Positions 1 through 7,751 of a stretch of DNA of 64,000 nt are shown here, piece by piece. The translations under genes were made by a program, and so were the position numbers. The notes beneath the pieces are model-generated. The model worked only from the letters and a program-made list of their open reading frames with translations. It was not told the origin of the DNA and did no database searches. Origin of the DNA: Flavobacterium saccharophilum (GTDB lineage Bacteria; Bacteroidota; Bacteroidia; Flavobacteriales; Flavobacteriaceae); the NCBI RefSeq assembly GCF_900142735.1, contig NZ_FRBY01000002.1, positions 558,001-622,000 on the forward strand, given 5' to 3'. How positions within the stretch are numbered: position 1 is the stretch's first letter; each line of letters begins with the position of its first letter.

Positions 1-1770
1 CATTCCAAAATACGACGTTACTGATGGCCATCCGTAAGGAGTTGGCTCTCCACGATAATCAAAACCTGTCCAAAAAAATACTCCGGCCAAATACGGTCTT
101 TCAGCATAAAACTTCCAGCCTTCTTCTATACTATAAAAAGTCGAGCGTGGTTTTTTATCGTATGCACTTTGATAATGTTTGGCATCATCTGTAAAATAAA
201 CACCTCGCGTTGCAAAAGTCGAACCTTCTTCTGTTCCCATTCCGGGTTGGTTTTTGAACTCATTTCGGTGCGCATCGATATCTCCGTTTCCTAAATAATT
301 ATACCCCATAATTTCAACAACAGAAGATATTCCGCTTTTAAAACCACTGCTTATTCCAACGGTTACAGGCCTTGTAGAATCAATACTTTTCGCAAATCCC
401 TGCATCACATTGGTAACACGCTCACCTACAATATTGCCTTCAATATTCCATTCTTCATTGCCAACCGACCAACAAAAAATACTTGGATGATTGCGGTCAC
501 GCTCGATCATTCGTTTTAGATCACTCAAATGATAATCGTTAATTCCCATTAAACGGGTTTCATCAATCACAAGCATTCCCAATTCATCACAGGCTTTGAG
601 TAATTCCGGAGTTGGTGGATGATGCGAACAGCGATAGGCATTCGACCCCATTTCTTTGAGTTTTTTGATTCGATAATACTGCAATTCATCTGGCAAAGCG
701 GTTCCAATTCCGGCATGATCCTGATGATTATTTGTTCCTTTTAGTTTCACCGATTTTCCATTCAGAAAAAAACCTTTTTCAGCATCAAATTGAATGGTTC
801 TGATTCCGAAAGAAGTACCATAACTGTCGATTACTTTTCCGTTTTGTTTGATTTGAGTTTCTAAACGATATAAATTCGGATTCTCGATATCCCATAACAA
901 TGGATTTTTAACTGATAATTTTGAAGTGGAATTTACAGTTTTATAAAAATCTGGAGCCTCAACATTTTCAGAAATAGTAGTGATTTGTTTCCCTTTAGCA
1001 TCAAAAATAGTCTGAGTAATTTCAACTGAACCTTTATCATTCCCTTTATTTTCAATAGTAACTTCAGCCGTAATTTCGGCACTATTCTCTTTTATTTCTG
1101 ATGTTACATAAGCCCCGTTTTCAATAACAAAAATCGGATTTGTTTTTTGAAGATAAACGTGTCGATAAATTCCCGCGCCTTCATAAAACCAGCCTTCCTC
1201 CATCGAAGCATCAACACGAACCACAATTGTATTTTCTCCACCATAATTCACATAAGCCGAAACATCATATTCAAATCCATTGTATCCGCTTTCTTCTGTT
1301 CCAAGGAAATAGCCGTTAAAGAACACTTTTGAATTTCTAAAAACACCATCAAATTTTAAGGAAATAATTCGGCCCTTATCACTTTCCGGAATACTGATTT
1401 TCTTTCTATACCAGCCAATGCTTTTTTCGGGAAAACCTTTTCCAGCAGTTTTAAATCCGTGACTATAGCTTGCTTTTTCGCTGAAAGATTGCTCCACAGC
1501 CCAATCGTGTGGCAAATCTAATTTTCTCCAGGCACGGTCATCAAAGCCTGATGCTGCTGGTCCATCGCCAAATCCGGTTTTTGTCAAATAAGAAAAATAC
1601 CCCTCGGCGTGGCCAAAATCTTTTTGTGTATCATATAAATGTCCGAACGAAAATCGCCAGTCTTTATCAATTAAAGTCAAATCTCTATCTGATTTATTTT
1701 GTGCCGAAGTACAAAACGAAATCAAAAGAATAAAAAAGCATAGGATTTCTTTCGGAAAAATAGATTTCAT
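1..1770 (-). CDS. GH2 beta-galactosidase/glucuronidase-type glycosidase (3' end cut by window)
   Basis: A secreted glycoside hydrolase family 2 enzyme expected to cleave beta-linked sugars from oligosaccharides in the periplasm. The ATG at 1768-1770 starts a signal peptide (MKSIFPKEILCFFILLISFC..AQ). Reading on gives a sugar-binding domain (about residues 30-210), an Ig-like domain and the TIM barrel. The acid/base Glu is in the motif SVGNEEW at residue 439, and the nucleophile lies in the GTEEGS motif at residues 514-515. 590 residues are visible; the C-terminus lies beyond position 1. The exact substrate cannot be read from the sequence. The GH3 gene at 10041-12257 hints at a shared glycan-use role. 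Confidence 0.9.
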   Translation of the reverse strand, partial: MKSIFPKEILCFFILLISFCTSAQNKSDRDLTLIDKDWRFSFGHLYDTQKDFGHAEGYFSYLTKTGFGDGPAASGFDDRAWRKLDLPHDWAVEQSFSEKASYSHGFKTAGKGFPEKSIGWYRKKISIPESDKGRIISLKFDGVFRNSKVFFNGYFLGTEESGYNGFEYDVSAYVNYGGENTIVVRVDASMEEGWFYEGAGIYRHVYLQKTNPIFVIENGAYVTSEIKENSAEITAEVTIENKGNDKGSVEITQTIFDAKGKQITTISENVEAPDFYKTVNSTSKLSVKNPLLWDIENPNLYRLETQIKQNGKVIDSYGTSFGIRTIQFDAEKGFFLNGKSVKLKGTNNHQDHAGIGTALPDELQYYRIKKLKEMGSNAYRCSHHPPTPELLKACDELGMLVIDETRLMGINDYHLSDLKRMIERDRNHPSIFCWSVGNEEWNIEGNIVGERVTNVMQGFAKSIDSTRPVTVGISSGFKSGISSVVEIMGYNYLGNGDIDAHRNEFKNQPGMGTEEGSTFATRGVYFTDDAKHYQSAYDKKPRSTFYSIEEGWKFYAERPYLAGVFFWTGFDYRGEPTPYGWPSVTSYFGM

Positions 1771-1992
1771 AAATAATGTGGTTAACAGAGATGATTAGCA
1801 AATAGCGCTAAAATTAAAATTTTAAAATGGTATAAATTAATAGTATTTTATCAAAACATGATCTTTCTATCAAACAATAATACCTGAAAATTAGACGTTA
1901 AAAATTTAGAATCATTCTATCAGCGGTTCTTTACCAAATCTTATTGTTTTGGTGTAATTTTATATTGAAATTTAACAAAACCAAATTTAATC

Positions 1993-2376
1993 ATGAGTGT
2001 TATAAAAGACGAAAATACGCTTCTTAGCACCATTAAGCGTATTGATGAGAAGATAGACAAATTAAACGATCAAAAAATAATTGCCTTTTTTAATCATCTT
2101 GGCTTGGCCGAAAGAGAGGATGTACCAAATAATTTTCTAGACTTTGAAACCATACTTATCGTGGTTCCAAACCGACATATATCGCACGAATTAAAATATT
2201 TTAAATATTCCATTTCCCGCCTTTCTTTCGTGACTAACCCGTATGCGAAACAAATTCATGTTTATGATTTTAAGGAATGGAATGCAATTACCCGAAATAA
2301 AACACAATTTCAGGTGAGAGAGTTGTTGAAAACCAGTTTTGGTGGTGTAAGGGATATTACTGAGGGAATGAATTAA
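1993..2376 (+). CDS. Hypothetical protein, 127 aa
   Basis: A short cytoplasmic protein I do not recognise. It starts at ATG 1993 and has a charged helical N-terminus (residues 1-50), then a hydrophobic strand (FETILIVVPN) and a basic, aromatic C-terminal half ending at GGVRDITEGMN. There is no signal peptide, membrane segment or Cys/His cluster. It stands alone between the divergent GH2 gene and the repeat block before lpd. Codon use looks like its neighbours, so it is probably a real gene. Confidence 0.7.
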   Translation: MSVIKDENTLLSTIKRIDEKIDKLNDQKIIAFFNHLGLAEREDVPNNFLDFETILIVVPNRHISHELKYFKYSISRLSFVTNPYAKQIHVYDFKEWNAITRNKTQFQVRELLKTSFGGVRDITEGMN

Positions 2377-2382
2377 TTTTTT

Positions 2383-2825
2383 GTTTCAGGTTTGGATTGT
2401 GCAGTTTAACCGCTAGGTTCGCAAAGGGATTACGCAATGTTCGCAAAGATTTATATACAGCTTTGCGAACTTATAAAGCCAACTACAAACACATCAAAAA
2501 AACTACTTTGCGTGCTTTGCGGTAAAATTTAACCACAAAGTTCACAAAGGAATTCCACAAAGTTCACAAAGGAATTCTACAAAGTTCACAAACGCATCGA
2601 ACAAGTCAATCACATACAGCTTTGCGAACTTAAAAGCCAACTGCAAACACATCAAAAAAAATACTTTGCGTGCTTTTCGGTAAAATTTAACCACAAAGTG
2701 CACAAAGGAATTCCACAAAGTTCACATATGCATAGAACAAGTCAATCACATACAGCTTTGCGAACTTTAAGGTCCACTACAAACACATCAAAAAAAATAC
2801 TTTGCGTGCTTTGCCGTAAAATTTA
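2383..2825. repeat. Dispersed 'ttcgcaaag / accgcaaag' repeat block, three units
   Basis: This gene-free stretch holds three tandem diverged units of about 140 nt. Each contains 'cacaaag' or 'cgcaaag' direct repeats, then 'tacagctttgcgaact', then 'caaacacatcaaaaaa', then 'tactttgcgtgcttt(g)cggtaaaatt'. The first unit begins with 'tttcaggtttggattgtg'. The same composite, with the same leading sequence, is found again downstream of lpd at 4441-4742. No coding potential is visible. Confidence 0.85.
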
Positions 2826-2948
2826 ACTCACTAAGCTTTCCATAAATTCTTTCTCTTAAATATCACTAATTCAACAAATTAATTAACGAAATAGCATAAA
2901 TTCTTTTCCGTATTAAAACATAAATTCTTATATTTCAGCAACTTAATC

Positions 2949-2996
2949 AAAGGCACATTCATTGCTTACTCTAAAAAGTATTCATGTCGTGCCTTT
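2949..2996 (+). promoter_or_regulatory. Inverted repeat ahead of lpd
   Basis: AAAGGCAC (2949-2956) and GTGCCTTT (2989-2996) form a perfect 8-bp inverted repeat with a 32-nt loop, 35 nt before the lpd start. Outside it the sequence extends the pairing with one mismatch (ATC / AAT). It could be an mRNA 5' hairpin or an operator. No U-run follows it, so it is not a terminator. Confidence 0.4.
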
Positions 2997-3031
2997 AATC
3001 GTTTCTTTAAAAACAAAAATAAATTTTACCT

Positions 3032-4438
3032 ATGGAAACAAAATTTGATATCATTGTTATTGGTTCAGGTCCTGGCGGCTATGCCTCGGCAATTAGATGT
3101 TCACAATTGGGTTATAAAACTGCAATTGTCGAAAAATACAAAGCTTTAGGAGGTACTTGTACCAACGTTGGCTGCATACCAACAAAAGCATTACTCGATA
3201 GTACAGAACATTATCATACCGCCGAAACCAAATTTGCCACTCATGGCATCAATACAGGTAAACTTAGCTTAGATTTTACCCAATTAATAAAAAGGAAAAG
3301 CGAAGTTGTAGAACAAAACATTAATGGTCTTAATTTTTTAATGAAGAAAAATAAAATTGAAGTTTTTGAAGGAATTGCTTCATTTTTAAATGATAAGGAA
3401 ATAAGCGTTAAAGGAACTGACGGTTCGTCAACAACAATTTCTTCAACCTATTATATTATTGCCACAGGCTCTAAACCTGCTACAATTCCTGGTGTTGAAA
3501 TTGATAAAAAAAGAATAATTACTTCTACAGAAGCACTTTCACTTCCTGAGAAACCAAAAAGCATGGTAATTATTGGCGGTGGAGTTATTGGTGTCGAAAT
3601 GGCTTCAATATATGCCCGAATAGGAGTCGAAATTACTATAATTGAATATTTTGACAGCCTGATTCCGACAATGGATAAGGATTTAGGAAAAGAGCTTAAA
3701 AAGATATTTACCAAACAGAATATTAAAATTTTGTTGAGCCATAAAGTGCAATCAGCCAAAAATAACGGCAAAAACACAACCGTCAGTTTTCTTGACGCAG
3801 CAAATGCTCCACAGGAAATTACGGCCGATTATTGTTTGGTTGCGGTTGGAAGAAAACCTTATACAGAAGGCTTGGGACTGGAAAACACTGGCGTAGAATT
3901 AGATTCAAAAGGTAGAATTGTAACCAATGAAAAACTGCAAACCAAAGTCGAAAACATTTATGCCATTGGTGATGTTGTGGCCGGAGCAATGCTGGCACAC
4001 AAAGCAGAGGAAGAAGGTATTTTCGTAGCCGAAACCATTAACGGGCAAAAACCTCATATTAATTACAAATTGATTCCCGGTGTTGTGTATACCTGGCCTG
4101 AAGTTGCTTCTGTTGGTTATACAGAAGAAGAACTAAAAGAAAAAAACATTGAATATCGTGTTGGTAAATTTCCTTTCTCAGCCAGTGCCAGAGCAAGAGC
4201 TGCTATGGAAAAAGATGGTTTTTCTAAAATTCTTTCTGATCCAAAATATGGTGAACTTCTAGGCATGCACATCATTGGCCCGCGTGCTGCCGATTTAATT
4301 GCACAAGGCGTAATTGGAATGGAATATGAAGTTACCGATGAAGATATGTTCCGAATTTCATATGCTCATCCAACTTACTCTGAAACATTAAAAGAAGCTT
4401 ATATGATTGCCTCTGGACAAGGAGCTATTAACATTTAA
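3032..4438 (+). CDS. lpd: Dihydrolipoyl dehydrogenase
   Basis: The E3 flavoprotein of 2-oxoacid dehydrogenase and glycine-cleavage complexes, which reoxidises dihydrolipoamide with NAD+. The 468-residue length is standard. The N-terminal FAD fold GSGPGGYAS (11-19) is followed by the redox disulfide C43-x4-C48 in GGTCTNVGCIP, an NAD-binding fold (IIGGGVIGVE, about 180), a second FAD motif (YAIGDV, about 310) and the catalytic dyad H446/E451 in SYAHPTYSETLKEA. No E1 or E2 genes are adjacent, so the partner complex is unknown. The gene is bracketed by homologous direct repeats at 2383-2825 and 4441-4742. Confidence 0.96.
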   Translation: METKFDIIVIGSGPGGYASAIRCSQLGYKTAIVEKYKALGGTCTNVGCIPTKALLDSTEHYHTAETKFATHGINTGKLSLDFTQLIKRKSEVVEQNINGLNFLMKKNKIEVFEGIASFLNDKEISVKGTDGSSTTISSTYYIIATGSKPATIPGVEIDKKRIITSTEALSLPEKPKSMVIIGGGVIGVEMASIYARIGVEITIIEYFDSLIPTMDKDLGKELKKIFTKQNIKILLSHKVQSAKNNGKNTTVSFLDAANAPQEITADYCLVAVGRKPYTEGLGLENTGVELDSKGRIVTNEKLQTKVENIYAIGDVVAGAMLAHKAEEEGIFVAETINGQKPHINYKLIPGVVYTWPEVASVGYTEEELKEKNIEYRVGKFPFSASARARAAMEKDGFSKILSDPKYGELLGMHIIGPRAADLIAQGVIGMEYEVTDEDMFRISYAHPTYSETLKEAYMIASGQGAINI

Positions 4439-4440
4439 AT

Positions 4441-4742
4441 TGTTTCAGGTTTCAGGTTTCAGGTTTCAGGTTTGGATTGTGTAGTTTAACCGCAACGAAC
4501 GCAAGGGATTACGCAATGTTCGCAAAGATTCATACAGCTTTGCGAACTTATAAAGCCAACTACAAACACACCAAAAAAATACTTTGCGTGCTTTGCGGTA
4601 AATTTTTACCACAAAGTTCACAAAGGAATTCCACAAAGTTCACAAACGCATAGACCTAGTCAATCACATACAGCTTTGCGAACTTTAAAGTCCACTACAA
4701 ACACATTAAAAAAATACTTTGCGTGCTTTGCGGTAAAATTAA
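4441..4742. repeat. Dispersed repeat block, two units, with TTTCAGG x4
   Basis: Second copy of the composite repeat seen at 2383-2825, in the same orientation. It begins with four tandem TTTCAGG heptamers (about 4443-4470; one copy at 2383), then 'tttggattgtg(t)agtttaaccgc'. It carries two 'cacaaag/cgcaaag..ctttgcgaact..tttgcggtaaa' units. It runs to within a few bases of the minus-strand gene ending at 4747. Confidence 0.85.
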
Positions 4743-4746
4743 TTCG

Positions 4747-5217
4747 CTATCTAATTTCAAAAATACTGATAAACTTTTGCTCTAATTTTTTCCTTTTTCG
4801 CTCTTCATTCCATCTAGAATAAAAAGCCATAAAAAGTAAAAACAAATTAACAATTGTAGAAGCTCGTCTGAGTCCTCTCGCAAAAAACAGAAAAAATATA
4901 TTAATTGCCAGAATTAGAATTATGGGAGAATATTTTGCTATAATTAGCTGCCATTTATTATCTGGTTCGACAATATAGTCCACTCTTACTCTATTATTAA
5001 CATTCTTATAGTTTCCTTTTACAATGAAAGGTGTTGATGACTTTGGAGAATTTACTTTTAACCTAAAACTTTTATCATCAAAAAAACCATAAAAAGGCTT
5101 TATTGCACCTGACACAGGAAATATTCTAACCTTTCCCAGTTGTGACTTTGTAGATCCAACTTGAGTATTATTTATTAATCTTACTCGAAATTCTTGTAAG
5201 CTGAGTTTTGACTCCAT
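4747..5217 (-). CDS. Hypothetical membrane protein, 156 aa
   Basis: Unrecognised. The N-terminal 90 residues look like a soluble beta-rich domain (SKLSLQEFRVRL..VRIFPVSGAIKPFYGFF). Two hydrophobic segments follow (about 93-112, SPIILILAINIFFLFFA, and 119-133, TIVNLFLLFMAFY) and then a basic tail (NEERKRKKLEQK). There is no signal peptide. It starts 15 nt after the TlpA-like gene, so the two are likely co-transcribed; a 'GGAAAT' stretch just upstream may help initiation. Confidence 0.65.
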   Translation of the reverse strand: MESKLSLQEFRVRLINNTQVGSTKSQLGKVRIFPVSGAIKPFYGFFDDKSFRLKVNSPKSSTPFIVKGNYKNVNNRVRVDYIVEPDNKWQLIIAKYSPIILILAINIFFLFFARGLRRASTIVNLFLLFMAFYSRWNEERKRKKLEQKFISIFEIR

Positions 5218-5232
5218 GTAATAATTTCCTTT

Positions 5233-5733
5233 CTAGTTTTGCTGTGGCGCCAAAATACTCTTAACCATTTCATTCAAAGCATTTCCATGAATATTTTTGG
5301 CCAGAATAATTCCGTTTTTGTCTATTAAAAAATTTAATGGTACAGATTGCAGCATATAATCTACAGCAGCGGGAGATTTCCAATACTTAAGATCACTTAC
5401 TTGTATCCATGGAAGTTTTTGTTTGGCAATTGCTCCCAACCAAAGTGGCTTCTTGGTATCCATTGAAACGCTGTAGATGGATAATTTACCCGCATAATTA
5501 TTATATAATTTTATCAATTCCGGATGTTCCTTTGTGCATGGTCCACACCATGATGCCCAAAAGTCAATTAGGACTAAATCTCCTCTTAAAGATGTTAAGG
5601 CTACATTATTTCCTTTTGTATCCGGAAGGTCAATTTCTGGAGCTATATCTCCTACTTCAAGGCCTACAACCTGTGCTTTTGAACTGGTTATTACACAACA
5701 TAAGAATCCTAAAATAAGTAAAGTTTTTTTCAT
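5233..5733 (-). CDS. TlpA/ResA-like exported thioredoxin
   Basis: A periplasmic thiol-disulfide oxidoreductase of the TlpA/AhpC-TSA superfamily. The signal peptide (MKKTLLILGFLCCVITSSKAQ) is followed by APEIDLPDTKG, typical of the family. The redox motif WASWCGPC has C63 and C66, and the cis-Pro region is in SVPLNFLID. At 166 aa it is the size of a single-domain TlpA without the N-terminal DUF4369 domain. Likely roles are reduction of exported cysteines or cytochrome c maturation; the substrate is unknown. It lies first in a two-gene unit and is divergent from the ArsR gene across an 18-bp inverted repeat. Confidence 0.88.
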   Translation of the reverse strand: MKKTLLILGFLCCVITSSKAQVVGLEVGDIAPEIDLPDTKGNNVALTSLRGDLVLIDFWASWCGPCTKEHPELIKLYNNYAGKLSIYSVSMDTKKPLWLGAIAKQKLPWIQVSDLKYWKSPAAVDYMLQSVPLNFLIDKNGIILAKNIHGNALNEMVKSILAPQQN

Positions 5734-5763
5734 AATTGGTTAAGTTTTTTTGTTGGGGCTTTT

Positions 5764-5842
5764 TTAATCTCGCAAAGTCGCAGAGTTGCGAAGGTAATTT
5801 CTTAAGTTTTATTTTAAAAACTTCGCGACTTTGCGAGATTAA
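5764..5842. repeat. Perfect 18-bp inverted repeat between tlpA-like and arsR genes
   Basis: TTAATCTCGCAAAGTCGC (5764-5781) is an exact reverse complement of 5825-5842, with a 43-nt loop. It shares the 'cgcaaag' core with the dispersed repeats. It sits upstream of both divergent genes, so it is not a terminator for either. A related 'gcgactctgcgagatta' occurs at about 32181. Confidence 0.75.
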
Positions 5843-5916
5843 TACATTAGCAAATATAATACTTCTTCATAATTCTTTCCTTCATCATAAAATTTTCCTA
5901 AATAATTTTTCTTTAA

Positions 5917-5946
5917 TTGGCATATCGGGAAAAGTCGATATCTTTG
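5917..5946 (+). promoter_or_regulatory. arsR promoter with overlapping operator palindrome
   Basis: TTG (5917-5919), 19 nt, then TATCTTTG (5939-5946) matches the Bacteroidetes -33/-7 consensus. The inverted repeat ATATCG-N8-CGATAT (5922-5941) fills the spacer and enters the -7 box, which is where an autorepressor would bind. The ATG at 5951 is only 4 nt after the -7 box, so the transcript is predicted to be leaderless. Confidence 0.65.
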
Positions 5947-5950
5947 CGCC

Positions 5951-6253
5951 ATGGAACAAATAGAAATCTTTAAGGCTCTGTCGAACAAATCCAGATTACA
6001 AATGCTGGAATGGCTAAAAGAACCCGAAATACATTTCCCGGATCAACTCCAGCATGCAGGATTTGAACACGGCGTTTGTGTTGGGCAAATACAAGCCAAG
6101 GCAGGCCTGACGCAATCTACCGTTTCTGAATACTTGTCGATTTTACAACGTGCCGGCTTTATCGAAGCCAAACGCGTTGGACAATGGACTTACTATAAAC
6201 GCAACGAAGGTGCCTTTGAAGCACTCAGTAAATTAATTCAAACTAATTTGTAA
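5951..6253 (+). CDS. ArsR-family winged-helix repressor
   Basis: A 100-residue metalloregulator-type DNA-binding protein. FKALSNKSRLQMLEWL is the ArsR signature (residues 7-22), the recognition helix is in AGLTQSTVSEYLSILQRAGF (51-70), and the wing is AKRVGQWTYYKR. There is one cysteine (C43) and no CxC metal site, so sensing is more likely redox or organic than metal. It probably binds the palindrome over its own promoter and controls the flavin oxidoreductase 5 nt downstream. No Shine-Dalgarno is needed if the mRNA is leaderless. Confidence 0.88.
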   Translation: MEQIEIFKALSNKSRLQMLEWLKEPEIHFPDQLQHAGFEHGVCVGQIQAKAGLTQSTVSEYLSILQRAGFIEAKRVGQWTYYKRNEGAFEALSKLIQTNL

Positions 6254-6258
6254 TTACT

Positions 6259-7365
6259 ATGAGTACAAACAACCTGTTTTCGCCATTTAACTTAAAAACG
6301 TTAAATCTTAAAAATAGAATCGTAATGGCGCCAATGACGCGCTCATTCTCGCCAAACGGGATTCCAACTGATGAAGTAGCTTCTTACTACCAAAAAAGAG
6401 CTGAAGGTGAAGTTGGATTAATATTATCCGAAGGAACTGTAATTGACAGACCTTCATCATCAAACGATGCCAATGTACCTCATTTTCATGGAGATGCAGC
6501 ACTAAAAGGATGGAAAAACGTTATTGATGAAGTTCATGCTGCCGGCGGTCAAATGGGACCACAAATCTGGCATATGGGAATTATGGATAATCACCACTCT
6601 GGATGGATTCCACCCGTTCCTTTTGAGGGTCCGTCAGGTTTAAACCGACCAGATTTTAGAAATGGAGTTGCCATGACTGAGAAAGATATTGAAGATACTA
6701 TTCTTGCTTTCGGAAAAGCGGCTGCAGATGCTAAAAGACTAGGTTTTGATACTATTGAAATTCACGGTGCACATGGATATTTGATTGACCAGTTTTTTAG
6801 AGCTGAAACGAATTTACGTACTGATATTTATGGTGGAAAAACATTACCGGAACGTAATCGTTTTGCTATTGAAGTGGTAAAAGAAATTAGAAAACAAGTG
6901 GGTGAAGATTTCGCAGTAATTATGCGTTTCTCTCAATTCAAACCTTCTGATTACAATTATAAACTGGCTAAAAATCCGCAGGAATTAGAAGCATGGCTTA
7001 CACCTCTTGTTGATGCCGGAGTTGATATTTTACACTGTTCACAACGTCGTTTCTGGGAACCTGAATTTGAAGATTCTGATTTAAACTTTGCAGGATGGGC
7101 TAAAAAAGTTACAGGCGCGCCAACTATTACAGTAGGTTCTGTGGGACTTTCCGGAGATTTCTTTGGAGCTTTTGCAGGAGAAAGTTCAGAACCAACTTCT
7201 TTAGAAGAATTAAATAGACGTTTCGACAGAGGCGATTTTGATTTGGTTGCTGTTGGAAGACCTTTATTATCTGATCCAAATTGGGTTGCGAAAATCAAAG
7301 CCGGAAAAACAGATCAATTGAAAGGTTTCAGCAAAGAAGCTTTGGGACAGTTGGTTTTAGAATAA
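6259..7365 (+). CDS. NADH:flavin oxidoreductase (Old Yellow Enzyme family)
   Basis: An FMN-dependent ene-reductase of the OYE/NemA group that reduces activated C=C bonds and some nitro-compounds with NAD(P)H. At 368 aa it has the FMN-binding start NRIVMAPMTRSFS (19-31), the substrate-binding motif HGAHGYLIDQFF, then R(T)DIYGG and the phosphate-binding VAVGRPLLSDPNW. It starts 5 nt after the arsR stop, so it is almost certainly the target of that repressor, as in stress-inducible nemRA-like pairs. The physiological substrate is not shown by the sequence. Confidence 0.92.
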   Translation: MSTNNLFSPFNLKTLNLKNRIVMAPMTRSFSPNGIPTDEVASYYQKRAEGEVGLILSEGTVIDRPSSSNDANVPHFHGDAALKGWKNVIDEVHAAGGQMGPQIWHMGIMDNHHSGWIPPVPFEGPSGLNRPDFRNGVAMTEKDIEDTILAFGKAAADAKRLGFDTIEIHGAHGYLIDQFFRAETNLRTDIYGGKTLPERNRFAIEVVKEIRKQVGEDFAVIMRFSQFKPSDYNYKLAKNPQELEAWLTPLVDAGVDILHCSQRRFWEPEFEDSDLNFAGWAKKVTGAPTITVGSVGLSGDFFGAFAGESSEPTSLEELNRRFDRGDFDLVAVGRPLLSDPNWVAKIKAGKTDQLKGFSKEALGQLVLE

Positions 7366-7370
7366 ATTAA

Positions 7371-7430
7371 GGTTCAGAGTGGCAAAGGTGCAAAGGGACA
7401 AAGGTTTTTTACCTTGTCCGTCTAAACCTT
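7371..7430. repeat. 'ggttca..gcaaagg..caaagggacaaagg' dispersed repeat, copy 1
   Basis: Member of a family also seen at 7553-7590 (inverted), 7691-7751 and 48957-49045. Each copy combines 'ggttc(a/g)gag', 'caaagggacaaagg' and usually an inverted 'cctttgtccc'. Non-coding, directly after the OYE stop codon. Confidence 0.7.
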
Positions 7431-7442
7431 TCTTAATAATAT

Positions 7443-7478
7443 AAAAAGGGATAAACTTAATTGTTTATCCCTTTTTTT
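7443..7478 (+). terminator. Rho-independent terminator after OYE gene
   Basis: AAAAAGGGATAAAC (7443-7456) pairs with GTTTATCCC followed by seven Ts (7463-7478); the loop is 6 nt. It lies 78 nt downstream of the OYE stop. Confidence 0.85.
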
Positions 7479-7552
7479 AATCTGAACTATAAATAACATT
7501 TGTAGATGTACAAACCTTAGAGAGACGTTTTCTTTTTTATTAACTTCCCTTT

Positions 7553-7590
7553 TAATCCTTTGTAACTTTGTCTCTTTGTTCCTTTGAACC
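7553..7590. repeat. 'ggttca..caaagg' dispersed repeat, copy 2 (inverted)
   Basis: 'cctttgtaactttgtctctttgttcctttgaacc' reads as the reverse complement of the copy at 7371. Both copies lie within 200 nt of each other and could pair in RNA. Confidence 0.6.
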
Positions 7591-7605
7591 TATTTCTAAA
7601 AATAC

Positions 7606-7643
7606 AAAAGGGATGAAACAAATTATGTTTCATCCCTTTTTTT
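7606..7643 (-). terminator. Terminator after acyltransferase gene
   Basis: AAAAGGGATGAAACA (7606-7620) pairs with TGTTTCATCCC plus seven Ts (7626-7643). It resembles the hairpin at 7443. It can serve the minus-strand acyltransferase ending at 7750 and is T-rich on both sides. Confidence 0.65.
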
Positions 7644-7690
7644 GAATAGCTAATAACTAACAAAATTAGAAATTCAATATTTTTAAATTA

Positions 7691-7751
7691 GGTTCGGAGT
7701 TACAGAGGTTCAAAGGGACAAAGGTTTTGACCTATGAACCTTTGTCCCTTT
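7691..7751. repeat. 'ggttcggag..caaagggacaaagg' dispersed repeat, copy 3
   Basis: It contains 'ggttcaaagggacaaaggtttt', followed by its near reverse complement 'gaacctttgtccctttac', so it folds on itself. Its end overlaps the last codons of the acyltransferase at 7750. Confidence 0.65.

Noticed and set aside
3451-3777. Long antisense frame inside lpd
   Set aside because: A shadow of the lpd reading frame with no promoter or family features. The same applies to other opposite-strand frames inside acyl-CoA dehydrogenase, clpB, guaC and argH.
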